Source of the DNA: Antitrichia curtipendula
Lineage: Eukaryota > Streptophyta > Bryopsida > Hypnales > Leucodontaceae
DNA: 64,000 nucleotides
Direction: 5' to 3'
Assembly: GCA_951230915.1 (NCBI GenBank)
Contig: OX579639.1
Location: 8,370,001 to 8,434,000, forward strand
This document shows positions 12,410 to 23,754 of this stretch, piece by piece. The notes below the pieces were generated by a model. The model was not told where the DNA came from. It made no database searches and saw only the letters and a list, made by a program, of their open reading frames with translations. Each line of letters opens with the position of its first letter. Position 1 is the stretch's first letter. The position numbers were made by a program, and so were the translations under genes.

Positions 12410-13574
12410 TCAGGTGGAACGTTGGGAGGGCATAATCCAAGTCCGGGAAGAGGGCTGCAACTTGTAGCCTGCATCCACCTGGATTTCGGTCGCACCCCAA
12501 CCCTCGTGCAGCTTCGAGCGCAGGTCTTGCAATTCCGAGACCGTGAAATTTGCAAGTGCTGCCGTGCGGAGACGCTAAGAAATCTCCACCTGCAACGCCC
12601 AAGAATGAGAGAGGAGAGAGAGAGCAGTCTGGTACTTTGATACCACAAATGTCATCTCCTTCTTCCGCGATTGTGAGCCACGTTGAGAGAGTCCACGCGG
12701 CTTCAACTGCTTGAAATCAGCAAAGGCAATGAGCATGGCTGCAAACTCTGTAAGTCCATACATATTGTCGCGCCAATCCTTGCAAACAGCAGCGAGACTT
12801 GGGAGGACTGCCAATGATGCTTCCTCGTCTATGAATGCACACTCCCAATCATCCTCGGGCAAGTGGCCAACAAATTGAAACATGCAGTCGCGCATGATAG
12901 CTCCAAAGTTGACGTTCTCCATGGATACCCGCTGCCCTGACGTGCTGCAAAAATCCTAGACTATGTAAAACACAAATTGGAGATCTGTTGGACCAAAGTG
13001 CACAAATTTTTGCACTGTTTGCGCATCCACATTAAAAGACCACAATGCAAAACGATGCTAAAATTCAAAAACGTGAGAGGCAGAAGCAGGTTCAGGGTAC
13101 CTGCGGTTCACTTGGGTCACTGCGGAGTGAACAGAATCCCCCACCACATAGCGCGCTAATTGCAGCGCCAGAACTTGAATCCTCGGTCCAACAGCAGCGA
13201 TTTCCTCCATCGCACCTCTCACTGCAGAAGTAGCTGAGAAAACGAGCACAAAAGGAGCGTCTGAGTGGGAACTCAGCATCTGGAAATCAGGATTTATAAC
13301 AACGCATAGGCAGGATTTAGGATAGAACAAAAATGAAGGAAAATGAGGGTTGAAGGTGCGCTTTCAATTCATGTTGGACAGAGCGGTTTTAGGAGATTCC
13401 TGTAGCGCAAAAGAGCAGCACCCACGTGACCTGCCAAATTCTCCAGGAGTGCTCCCAAAAAATTACAAAGAACCCAAGAAATAGCAAAATCCTGAGCAAA
13501 CTAAGACAAAATGCCGTGAAGTTGATTCCTTTGGCACCCTCCCGATGCAATAAACTCCAGAAAACCTCCTCCAT
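12410..13574 (-). CDS. Multi-exon gene of unknown function inside the nested block, about 262 aa
   Basis: Exons read on the minus strand: 13431-13574 (ATG, MEEVFWSLLHREG), 13101-13279, 12644-12944, 12410-12574 (TGA). All three joins are GT-AG and keep the frame; introns are 151, 156 and 69 bases. The protein has a hydrophobic stretch at about residues 22-41, then segments such as EEIAAVGPRIQVLALQLARY, FVGHLPEDDWECAF, LPSLAAVCKDWRD and VSELQDLRSKLHEGWGATE. The piece around SLAAVCKDWRD faintly recalls an F-box C-terminal half, but I do not claim it. It lies on the same strand as the big transposase pseudogene and about 600 bases downstream of it, so it may be a second element ORF, captured host cargo, or a host gene. 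Exon 1 is the weakest part: an acceptor directly precedes 13279, which itself starts with ATG. Confidence 0.5.
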
Positions 13575-14188
13575 CGATGCGTCAGAGTTGCTTGTCACAG
13601 CAAATCTGCTTGGGAATCACAGAAATCAACTCAAAATGTCAAATTTGCAAACTAATCCTAAACCCTCATTTTCTGATGCGACTAATGTGGAAAAAATGAT
13701 TGCGACCCGATACCCTAACTCCAATCAGTCACAACAACCCAATTTCACAAGATACAGAATCGCAAAAGAGATCCTTAAACCCTACATCTACCATCGATCC
13801 AATCACAACAAGACGTGGCAGATTGAAGTCCCAGACCCAAAATCAGGGGACCCCAAACCACCACCCCAAAATACAAGAAGAGAAAAAACAAGATAAAGTC
13901 CACAATACATTAAAATTTGAAGAACCAATAAAATTGTGCCAAAAAATGAGAGTATTCAGGGCAGACCATGGGTTCAAAAAGTGCACAAACCTGTAGCACA
14001 TTGTACGGTCTGCAATAACTAGATAATGCCAACAAAAAAAACTTTATAGACTGATAGGAAACATGCAAAATAAATTACACAAAATGTTCACAGAATTGAA
14101 GCCTATCAAAAAATAAATCCTGGCGTTGTGCATACCTGACCTTCCATCTGAATCTAATGAGCATGGATCCCGGAGTCAGCTGCAACGC

Positions 14189-17100
14189 TCACTGATTTTT
14201 GGAAACAAACTCATCGAGTACATTCCTATCATTTTCTTCTAGAGTGTAAACATTACTTCTACAATTGAATGAAAGTGCAATAGTGCAAATCACGCTATCA
14301 ATGTCTATCCATTGGGTGTCAGTGACGTCATATTTGAATTTGTTCCTCCCCGACGTTGTTTTGAACCAATTCAACATAATCTGCATTGAAAGGGCAGAAC
14401 TTACCTTCTTACCTACTGCATCCTTGGACATGAGGTTGACTGGATTCCTGCCCAAACCCCACTTATTTCCAACTCTCCTACGCATTTTTTGAACTTGGCC
14501 CAGCCACCACATACCAACGTCCACGCCAGCAGAGACAGCAGTTGGACAACTTGCCTAAGCACATCCCCGGTTTCTTTTCTGTGCAGCCCTCACTGTAGAA
14601 GATTTGTTTAAACAGGAAGATTGGACAAACAACACACCGCAATCACTTCCTAACCCAATAAAAGAGGTTGTTGATGAATTCGCAGCTAACAAGTACTCCT
14701 CCGCATTGTTGAAGTAGACGCTGTTTTTTATACGAGTTAGGCGGTCTTTAGAAAGGAATGGATTTCCATTCAAGTCGGCTACCAAAGTGGACTTGTGGAT
14801 GGCCTGACCATGTACTCAACGACTGGCAAGAACCTAGATTTGGGTGTGCTACAATTACCTTCCTCTGGCTGGTTTGGCTCCGCGGCATCTAGCATCTGGG
14901 AAATTGCGTCTCTGCATTCCTCCTCAGCAACACGTAGATCATCGCCATCGGCAACACTTGTGCCACCTCCACTTACTTCAATGTTGTTGTCTTCGTCTTC
15001 ACCGTCAACACTTTCACCCTCCATGAGCACATTCCCGATGGAATCCCTCAAAACCTCCGCATCCCCATCTTCCCCTGGAACCAATTTGGTAGGTGGAACA
15101 TATGCCCAATGCTTGGGATCTGCGCTCTCGACCAACCACGGTTGCAAGAACCAGCATTTAGACTTTGCATAAGTAGAAAGGGCCATATTCAACGTTTTCA
15201 GCTGTGTTTGGGCTGCCTTTAAGCCTTCCTTTAGTGCTGTCACAAAGTCTGCATCAGTACCGAGGCTGCTATAATCTAACAAATCAGCAGGTGCTTTTCC
15301 AAGTTCCAGCGGGTGCAGCTCTGCCCAAATGTTGCGCTGCTTGTTGTGCGCACGGTCAAACTGCAAGCCATTCTGTCCATACTCGATCGCAGCAAGCTGG
15401 TTCACAGTATTAGCACACCCCACCAGTTCTTGGAAATCGTAAGCACGCTCCATGCCCTGCATCCCACCCACCTTGCTAAAAAAGATCTCACACGAATCAG
15501 ATCCTGTGAAGTGAAATGGCACCGGCAAGTGCGAGAATGCATCTCTGAAATACCTTATGAGCAAAACCACAAAATGACAGGAGAGTTGAACGTCAAGGTA
15601 GCACTGATTACTCACAAAACATTCTTGTAGTGTTGGAGTCTTAGTATTTCCTCCTACACCGTGGTCCCCATACTTGAACCATAACTTCCAAATACGGAAG
15701 AAAAATGACACTTTGCTAGCCAGCACAACCCTCTCCCTCAAACTCAATGAAATGGAAAGGAAAATGTCTATGTAATCAGCACATATAGCCAAATACAATT
15801 CAGTCCCAAGTGTTCTTTTTTGATGTGCATCTTTACCACTTCGTAGATCATGTAAGCAAGTCCTAGCTTTTTTGGCACAAATGCGTTGTGCACTTGCCCA
15901 GTTTTGCCGATCAATTCGCTGCACATCTTCTTTGCACAAACCGTGCTGATCTATAGCAAATTTTTGGTAAACCTGACCAAGATGGTCTAAGTAACACACA
16001 TCAGCCCCTAATTGCAAACTCTTCACAGCACTATCAAGAGGGTTAATCAATTTCTTGCCATTATAAATGAAGTCCTGATCATGCAATCCCTGTATTTTAT
16101 TTTCCCCCAACCATTCACAGGATAAAGACCAACCCTCCCAACCAATCTTGTACCTCAACCCTTCCTTGCTGGTGTAGTCTTTTACCATCAATTGTCTTCT
16201 TTTGGAGTCTCCATCTGAAGCATACCCAATAACTGGACCAACAGATGTCCCACAGCTTTCTTGCCAAAGCAAATCAATACTCTTCCACAGATTTCTAACC
16301 CATGTGGAATCAAAACAATTGCACGTACAGGAGACCACAAGAACCAATCTTGGTAGCTTAGCATGCAATGGATTAACCATGATAACCCGAGCAAAACTAC
16401 CTTTTTGATTTAACCGGAAAGAATCAACGATGGCCCCATATCCAGCTTCACCACTGCCCACCTGCGGCCTGAACGTTGACACACATAGATGACCCTCCTT
16501 TTGGCCACAAAACCCGACCAACCCATTAGACCGTGCCTCCCAAGAAATACGTGACCTCACCTTTGTCTCTTCTTCGGCTAGAATGGCTGGAACAAGTCCT
16601 GAAATTCCATGAGCCGATTTGGCCTCCTCATAAATCTCAGCCACAGCAGCAAACAAAGAAGAATGCTCCCCGGCAATAAACTGGACCCCTTTAGAATTTT
16701 CCCGCTTAATACTATCATAAGAGGGCCCCCAAAATTCAAAGCAAACAGATCACATATACGGCGGCTTCCATATATCTTCATTGCCTGGGCAAACGATTTA
16801 GTATTTTTGGAGAATTTGTAACCCTGCCTCACTTGATTCAAATTTGTAGCGACATCCCTGAGGAAGTCCCATAAAGCTGGCTTTCCCCCAAAAGCGTTGG
16901 TTCTGTGAGCCGCGAGAATATTGTTACAAAAGGACAACACATCCTTTCTGTTGAAGCTCTCAACTGCACTTAGCTTTAGAACATACTGCCGTACCTTTAG
17001 TTGGGCAACCCTAGACTTCACCACCCAATGCATTGCTTTTTCCTCACGAAGTTTTTTAGCCAACTGCCTAGAATGTGCAGCTAACTCCTGAGACTGCAAG

Positions 17101-18503
17101 TAATCGACCCTTCTCCCCCCTTGAGTATTCCTGAAGCCTCGCTTTACAAGCGCACGACCTTCACAAAAGACTCTCAATCGAAAATCAGTGGCATGCACAA
17201 TTTCTGCACAATTAGAGCACATCAAATTGGCAAATGGCTCTCTTGTAACCGACAGCCTTTTGCAAGCTACATGGCAGAAGCAGCCCATGACAACAACCTT
17301 TTCTTTTTTATATACAAAATCAGCAGCAGTACTAGGCTCTGCTACCCATATTGCAACTGGTTTTGGATCATTTAGTAGAGCATCCACTCTATACACCTTA
17401 CTAGCATATTCAACTATCTTCTCCCTAAAACCCCAACATAGTAATGCAAGAATTGAATCTGAATTCATACCTGATTGAGTTTCTTCGACTGTTGTAGAAT
17501 CTGTATTGGCTGAACCGCTAAACCAACTGTGCAGATCGGGCTGCGTCCCGATGTTGGATCTCGACCTTGTTGTGGGCCTACCTCGTTTTCCAATGTTGAG
17601 TGCAGTCGACCTTGTCTTTGAGTTTGATGCCGCAGCTATGTCTTCAGCGCCTTTTGTATGAATCAGCCCGTGAAGGTGATTCTCTAAGTTCAGCCTCAAA
17701 TTCTGTTTTGCTGGACAGAGCTGCATGATTTCTCCGTCAATCTTGCAGCGCACTTTGTACCAAAACGATTTGAATTCCGAAACCCCCGCATCCTCTACCA
17801 GTACAAACAGAGGATCATCTGCAGAGACAGAATCATTGACACTTTGGAGAATGCTCACACCTTCGTCCACAAGTCGCCTATGATCAGTTGGAGTGTAGAT
17901 TAGCAGCTTACCCTTGTTTCCCTCCTTCTTTGGATGATCACAATAGAGAATCTCCTTCCTTTTGCACCACTACTTGATATGCAATGTAGAATGCAAATGA
18001 GACTTCTTGAAATTCGCGAACAAGTTCTGAATAACCGATTTGTTGTGGTCACCACCAGTACCACCTACTTCCTTGTTACACTCCCCGCAATGAACCTTCA
18101 CTACTGCCACTCCATGTTGATCGTAAGTTTTGAGCCTCCATATGTGATCTACAAAATCCATGGATGCTAGTTCCCTCGCCAGCTTCACGGCACCGCACTT
18201 GTACGTTTCCATGCTTTCATTCGAAATAAGTTTTGACTGCAAAAATTGCTCGTCCTCTTCGACCTCTTCCTCTGCAGCCACTTCACGTACCCTCAGCCCT
18301 ACCGTCGCTTCTGCCTCTTGTATAGTTGGAGAGACACCATCTTCAAACTCCTGCCCTTCAATGTTGGGGAACTCCAAATCGTCGGGTGCCACAAAGTCAT
18401 TGCTCCATGTTTCCCCAACATTGTGAAGGTAGCTCTGCTTACGAAGTCTTCCTGTCATCTCCTCCTCCGGAATCACGTACACTCGCTCACTGACTGGATT
18501 CAT
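14189..18503 (-). pseudogene. Very large transposase-like protein with zinc fingers, broken by two stops and two frameshifts
   Basis: A single ancestral frame of about 1,430 codons is recognisable. Order: acidic N-terminus from ATG 18503; a BED/C2H2-like finger (CGECNKEVGG ... HLHSTLH) at about 17975-18085; a second Cys/His finger (CKIDGEIMQLC ... HLHGLIH) near 17670-17760; a Cys cluster (CFCHVACKR ... CSNC) near 17200-17290; then a putative RNase-H-like core with GAIVDSF (16420-16440), IGYASDGDSKRRQ (16195-16230) and TGSDSCEIFFSKVGG (15460-15510), which could supply a D, D, E triad around an alpha-helical insert. Breaks: TAG at 17970-17972, a one-base shift in the G run near 16724-16728, a frameshift near 14785-14800, and TAG at 14555-14557. 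Apart from these the protein is well preserved, so inactivation looks recent. I cannot assign it to a named superfamily; the triad is inference. Confidence 0.7.
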
Positions 18504-18789
18504 CGCTTCAAATTTGGAACGGATGCGACATTGCTCATCAAAGTCCCAAAATTAGAACGGCCAGTCTACACATGCACCCTTCTCCAGACGTACCCGCAAC
18601 TCAACATAAGTGTCTCCGGTTTGGCAGAAAAATGGACTCAAAAGCTCTGGCCGCGCACTTTCATCTACAACTGTAAACAACTTTATTTTGAAATTGAGAG
18701 CCATCTGGAATACCAGAACCACAGCAGAAAGCCAAACACCTAAACCGTAAACAAGGAACTCAAGAAATCGTAACCAAGGAACTCAAGAA

Positions 18790-18995
18790 ACCCTAAACCC
18801 TAATCATCTAGCCATGAGGAAATCAAAAGGAGAAAGCCAAAGTCCAGAGCTCGCGAAACACAACGTCCGCCAAACCTTAGCGATAGACAGCAACCCTAAA
18901 CCCTAATCGTCTAGCCATGAAAAAATCAAAAGGAGGAAGCCAAAGTCCAAAGCTCCCGAAACACAATGTCCGCCAAACCCTAGCGATAGACAGCG
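18790..18995. repeat. Two-copy 103 bp tandem duplication with telo-box motifs
   Basis: Units at about 18790-18892 and 18893-18995 differ at only a few positions. Each contains AAACCCTAATC followed by TAGCCATGA and an A/G-rich tract. This is the 5' flank of the transposase-like pseudogene. AAACCCTAA telo-boxes are common in plant promoters. Confidence 0.9.
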
Positions 18996-19056
18996 ACCAT
19001 CGATTTTGGGGACGTTGCCAAAATCCATCCGACGTCTAATGACATCTGAAATAAAA

Positions 19057-19194
19057 GGCATCTCCAACATCCAAAAATTAATCACTCTGTCAAAGAAGCC
19101 AGCTCATAATGTCTCAGAATTTATCACATTAGCAAACAGGCCAGCTCATAACGTCTCAAAATTTATCACATTAGCAAACAGGCCAGCTCATTAA
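19057..19194. repeat. 42 bp tandem repeat, about three copies
   Basis: CCAGCTCATAA recurs at 19099 and 19141 and as CCAGCTCATT at 19183, a 42-base period, with the following AATTTATCACATTAGCAAAC conserved in the last two units. It lies at the right edge of the GC-richer block, next to AT-rich Harbinger sequence, and so may be a subterminal repeat of the nested element. Confidence 0.85.
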
Positions 19195-19633
19195 GCAGAC
19201 CTATTTAAGACTTTTGTCACATAAAATGAATATTTTGGGGGGTATCCTAAATCTACTTGATTTTCTAATGGGACCCATTATTTAGCACCCTATAGTATTT
19301 TGAAGACATCTATTGATATTTTATACATCCTATAGTATAATCAAGCAAATTATAATTTTTTGCTCCAATGTTTTTTTGGACCCCTACATTTGTTCGTACC
19401 TATATTTCTACTTCTACCGCGTACTGGAGCCCCCGAGCAAAAGTCATTTGGCTAGAAATTCAGACATTCAATTTGAAAATTGTACGTACAATGACAATGA
19501 TGATGATTGTAGCTTAAATGAGGAGTAGCATACTCTAGAGCTTATTGATCAAACAATCAAATTGGTAGTCTACTCTTTCTAGCAACTCAATTTGTTCTCT
19601 CAAAGTTTTTCATCAAACATGTGTTAGTTTCTG

Positions 19634-20744
19634 TCATTTTTTCAAAGATAACAATTTACTATGAAAGTTTTGTTTAACTTTTGATGGTGGTGTAGAAATG
19701 GTTGTTGAAGTTGATACACTCTCCACATCTGAGGTTGAATTGATCTGACTTTGTACATTATTTGTGGTTGTAGCCAAAATATGCTTCATGATTTGCCCAT
19801 CTTGGTGATACCATTCATCTAGAGCATTACAGTAGAATTTGCTCTCTTTCCGGTTATTGTCAAAAATGCCATTGGCCATTTTGTCTTCTTTGTAAGAATA
19901 AAAAATGGTCTTGAATTTCTTATGGCATGCTACAACAGTGCGAATGAATTTAGATAGCATGACAAACATTCAAGCATGAAGCCTCATCCAAGTATCAATT
20001 CCTACATACAAAAGATTCAAAAAATATGAGTAGTCAAAAACGGCATTGGAAGAACAATTACAGTACATGCTCTTACTGTGAAATAAGGACTATGTAGGAT
20101 ATAAACAAAAAAAGAAGGTAGCATTCATCAAAGAGAGGAAGTAGGTGGAGAGTTTGTTCATAATTTTATATCGTGCAAATTCTCTTGCATTGTGATGGTG
20201 GAGACTAGGTTTCAAACCCCATCGGTGACACAATATTTGCGTATACAATGGGAGGAAAGAGGGCTTGGGGGCCAAGCACAGGCGCACAGTGAAGGGTAAG
20301 GCAAAGGCAAAATGTAAATTAAGGTAGAAAACTCATACCTTATTTTTTTGCCATTTCTAATGAATTGAGGCTCCATCTCCCCCTTCAATGCAATCAATTG
20401 AAATACCTCGAAGTCCTCTCACATTCAATGTGCCTCTTCTCGTTTGACTTTCCCTTCAATTTTTATTGCTTCCTTATTTTTCGAAGCTCTTTTTTCTTCA
20501 GAACAACCTTTTGCTTATGAGAAACTCTCTTTTGGGAAGATCCTGTAATTTCACAATCGCCTCCCTCGACAACCCTCTCTTCTATCCTTGCAACATTTGT
20601 CTCTTGACTCTCTTCTACTCTCTTCTCTCTAACTTCAATTGAAAACAATTGAAATGTTTCATAAGAAATTGGAGTAAAAAAAAATTTCGAAGCCATCAAA
20701 GGCGATTGGCTACAAAAGAAAGGATTTTGAGAGAAATTGTCCAT
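19634..20744 (-). pseudogene. Harbinger Myb/SANT-like (trihelix-type) DNA-binding partner protein, degenerate
   Basis: Three minus-strand pieces fit the second protein typical of plant PIF/Harbinger elements: an N-terminal Lys/Glu-rich piece starting MDNFSQNPFF (ATG 20744, to about 20466); a piece around 20335-20400 reading FQLIALKGEMEPQF then IRNGKKIR, ending at a GTATGA donor; and a helix-rich piece at 19634-19969 containing CHKKFKTIFYSYKEDK and SKFYCNALDEWYHQDG, which resembles Myb/SANT-like domain proteins. A stop just upstream of the middle piece and missing sequence between pieces make it a pseudogene. In active elements this protein binds the TIRs and recruits the transposase. Confidence 0.6.
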
Positions 20745-21129
20745 CTTCTCTACTTGCGAAAAAATGAGAGAGCTAATAAACAACAAAGAGTTGCAAAAAA
20801 TTTAAGCGATTTCTATTAAGATGCACGAGAGAGAGAAAGAAGAAGAAGAAGAAGAAGAAGGCGCATCCTATTTGTTGCCTTGCAAAAACAACCCGTTCAG
20901 ATCTCATGATTGAGATCTTCTCAGATTTTTTTTTATTTTATTTATTTTTTCTTCAAAATTCAACAGCCTCTCAACCAGAGTTTGAATTCGGATTTTTGCT
21001 CGATCCAAACTCATGTCAAGAGTCCATCGCCATGTAGGCAATTTTTTGACATATTGTTAGTTTTGAGGTCAACGAACTTTGGACTATGCCTCCTAGTGTA
21101 AAGGGTTGAGAGTTCAAATTCTAGGATTT

Positions 21130-21190
21130 CTGAAATTTCATTGGTTGAAATTGACGGACTCTCATTCTTGTGCCATAGTGTGAAGCGGCC
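21130..21190 (-). repeat. Right terminal inverted repeat of the Harbinger-type element
   Basis: Read inward from the element end: GGGCCGCTTCACACTATGGC, then an ATGAGAGTCCGTC segment that is also found in the arms at 9764-9966. The outer flank is TAA, as expected for the TTA/TAA target of this superfamily. Confidence 0.65.
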
Positions 21191-23754
21191 CTAATTTTTT
21201 TTTTAATTCTTCACCTATTTTTGAAAATCTGAAAAAATTTCATTGTTGCTATAATAATGAATATCCAAAAATTATTCTTGAATTTTTTTAGAAAAAGGAA
21301 CACATTTACATTTAAGCATGAATAAAAAAAATCAATCCAAAATTAGAAGTGTCTAATAATTAGAAAAAGCAAAGTGTCAAAAGTCAAGAAATCCAAATCA
21401 GGCTACCAAACTGGCAATAAGGTGCCAAAACTGATTTAAATGTACGGTAGCGTAACAAAAAAAATACCTACTACCAAAAGAATATCTACTACCCGTGCAC
21501 TAATTTATCCTCAAAGGAAATTATTCATGTCACCTTAAAAATGGTGTAAACTCAATTAAGGAAAAATTGGTAAAATAGAGTAATATTTCAATAACAATAA
21601 TAATTGGTGGAGGATATGTTGAATCTTAATACTTGAGGCTTGGAGGCCTTTTCTACTTAAAAAAACACTCAAACTTTTCATTTCCATTGCACAAGATATT
21701 TGCATTCAAAGTGAAGGAAATGGGACTTTTTGCACCTTGTGTGACTAGATTATGAGATTTTGAATCTTCTTAGCTTAAATTTTTTGCGCTATTAATATTG
21801 AATTTAAAAATTTTATGTTGAAGATTTGAATTGATGGTCTAGGATTTTTTTTGAAACAATGAACTAAATCTTGAGGAACTTTCTTTTTTGAAAAATTATG
21901 AAAATTGAATTTACAAAAGAATTCTACAAACTATTTTCTCATGAAGATGTTGTCATGCATAAACACAGTGTGCCAAGATCATATTGTGCCAACATGTGAC
22001 AAGCGTAAGTAAACAACACTAATAATACAACAAAGACTTTGTGAATGCCTTGGCATTGTCACTCTTACATATAAACATGTGAATAAATTGAAATTCACCT
22101 CCAATCAACACTAATATAACAAGATGTGAATACACCTTACAAAGAATTCCATTGTGTGGTTAGTAAGATAATATTCAACCCTCAATGCAACACAGGGCCT
22201 AACAGTGGCCAAAATACAAACATATGCTACAACCTAATAGCTCTAGATTCACAATGGACCATGCCGCGTCAATGAAAATTGTTTGGTTATGTAAAAATAT
22301 TTGTTATTGTTATTTTGATTGGATTTAATTGAGTTCATGTAAAAAATGAATAGAAAAAAAGGCTCGAAGATCATGGTGAAAACCATAGTTTAGTTATATT
22401 ATAAACCATATTAATTTATCTCAAATATCTTACATCTTGTCATAGCTCAGAGAAACATAGTGAGTTGGATGTACAACTTTCATGCATTATCTTATTAGCA
22501 ATGCCAAACAACAAAATGACTATGTTGCTTGATGATTCCAATGAGGCTTGAATCCAGATCAGATCGAGCTGTAGAAACTTAATCAATCAAGTGCAACTTA
22601 GCAGCTAATTTTGCTTCTTTGGGGTTATTATTGCCTCCATTCATTGATTATAGGGTTCGATTTTCTAATTTTTTACTACTCTTAAGATAATTCCATGATT
22701 TATTTTATTTTGGATAAATTATTAAACCTAAGGTGAAAACTTATTTTACTTTTGTTTTAGATATTGAAGGATTGTAGTTCCACTTAGGAGATATAGATTT
22801 AGTTATGGGGAGAAAAAAAAGGCAAATGGATGAAATCTAGTCCATATAGCATATTATGGGGTTGAAATCTAATTGCTTAGGATAAGAGACAACGATGCTC
22901 GTGTGTGAGCATGAAAATGCAGTATATGAGCTTTGAGCATATATAAGTAGATGTCCTACAACTATTGAAGGTGTTTATAATATAAACACCTATAATATAG
23001 GCATCTGTAGCATAATTACACTATAATCATGAAAGTTTTTTATAATATAAACACCTATAATATAGGTGTGTAGTGTTGTAGGCTTATGAACTCATGCTTC
23101 TAGGATCACATAACAACAACCCTTAGATAAAAGACAACCTTCCACTTCATTCATGATATAGTTTTTTTTTAGTTTGTCGTGTATTTGAAGAGTTTAATAA
23201 ACTTTATATGATAAATTTTAGAATGAAAATTTGGAAGGATGATATTCTTCTTATTTTAATTCTAGAAAGATGTGGCTCACTTTATTTGAAGTTTGTACAT
23301 GAAAATTATGCTTTATAATTGAGGGAGGACCAACTACTAAAGAATTTAAAGGCATAATTTTTAAATGACCATAGTAGTTAGGTTGAGAAGAATCTAATTT
23401 TAAGATTTGTAATGATTATATATTGATTTGTTATCTTTCAAAAATTATAGAACTCTTACCTTAGAGTTAAGAATTGAAAGATATGAGCTTGGAAGTAAAG
23501 TAGTGTAGAATTGTTGTTAGATTTTAGAGTTTCAATTTTAGCAAATCATAGATAACATAGTATAAAAGATTTGGAGTTAAAATTTGAATAATATATATAA
23601 AAGAATCTACTTTCTAAAAAGTTGTAACACAAAGCAATTAGAGCTTTTAAGAGATAGAAAATTCCTTAAAAGTAAAAGAGAGTTGTATTACTGCAAAATT
23701 TGAGAAAAGAAATTTTAATAAGCTATAAAAGCAAAAAAAATAACAGAATTGAAA
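21191..23754. other. AT-rich intergenic DNA, no gene seen
   Basis: Low-complexity sequence with many stops in all frames. The only structure noted is a pair of near-palindromic direct repeats, AACACCTATAATATAGG at about 22985-23001 and 23050-23066. No coding region, tRNA or rRNA was recognised. Confidence 0.6.

Larger units (their letters stand above)
9757..21190. mobile_element. Decayed PIF/Harbinger-type DNA transposon carrying a large nested insertion
   Basis: Supported by a HARBI1-like transposase remnant at 10445-11295 (+), a Myb/SANT-like partner remnant at 19634-20744 (-), and a terminal sequence at the right end that reads inward GGGCCGCTTCACACTATGGC and abuts TAA, matching the TTA/TAA target preference of this superfamily. 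A related inverted sequence (CACTATGGCC, then CCAAGT and GAGAG) begins near 9764. Taking away the central GC-richer block leaves about 4 kb, an ordinary Harbinger size. The left boundary is uncertain because small TIR-like copies cluster at 9764-9966. Both coding parts are broken, so this copy is dead. Confidence 0.55.

Noticed and set aside
12382..12648. Minus-strand frames of 88 and 71 codons at the end of the 262-aa gene
   Set aside because: Reading through 12575-12643 as an intron gives a more protein-like third frame that joins the upstream exon; these two look like shadows.
12644..12944. F-box assignment for the SLAAVCKDWRD segment
   Set aside because: Similarity is faint and limited to a few residues; no Pro-Leu-Pro-type F-box start is visible.
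14795..15172. Plus-strand 125-codon frame, Ser/Pro-rich
   Set aside because: Antisense shadow of the giant transposase-like frame.
18786..18910. Telomere-like AAACCCTAAACCC, considered as an interstitial telomere
   Set aside because: Only one or two units per copy within a promoter-like duplication; better described as telo-boxes.
22977..23070. Short repeats AACACCTATAATATAGG considered as a CRISPR-like array
   Set aside because: Only two copies in AT-rich plant nuclear DNA; no array and no cas genes.
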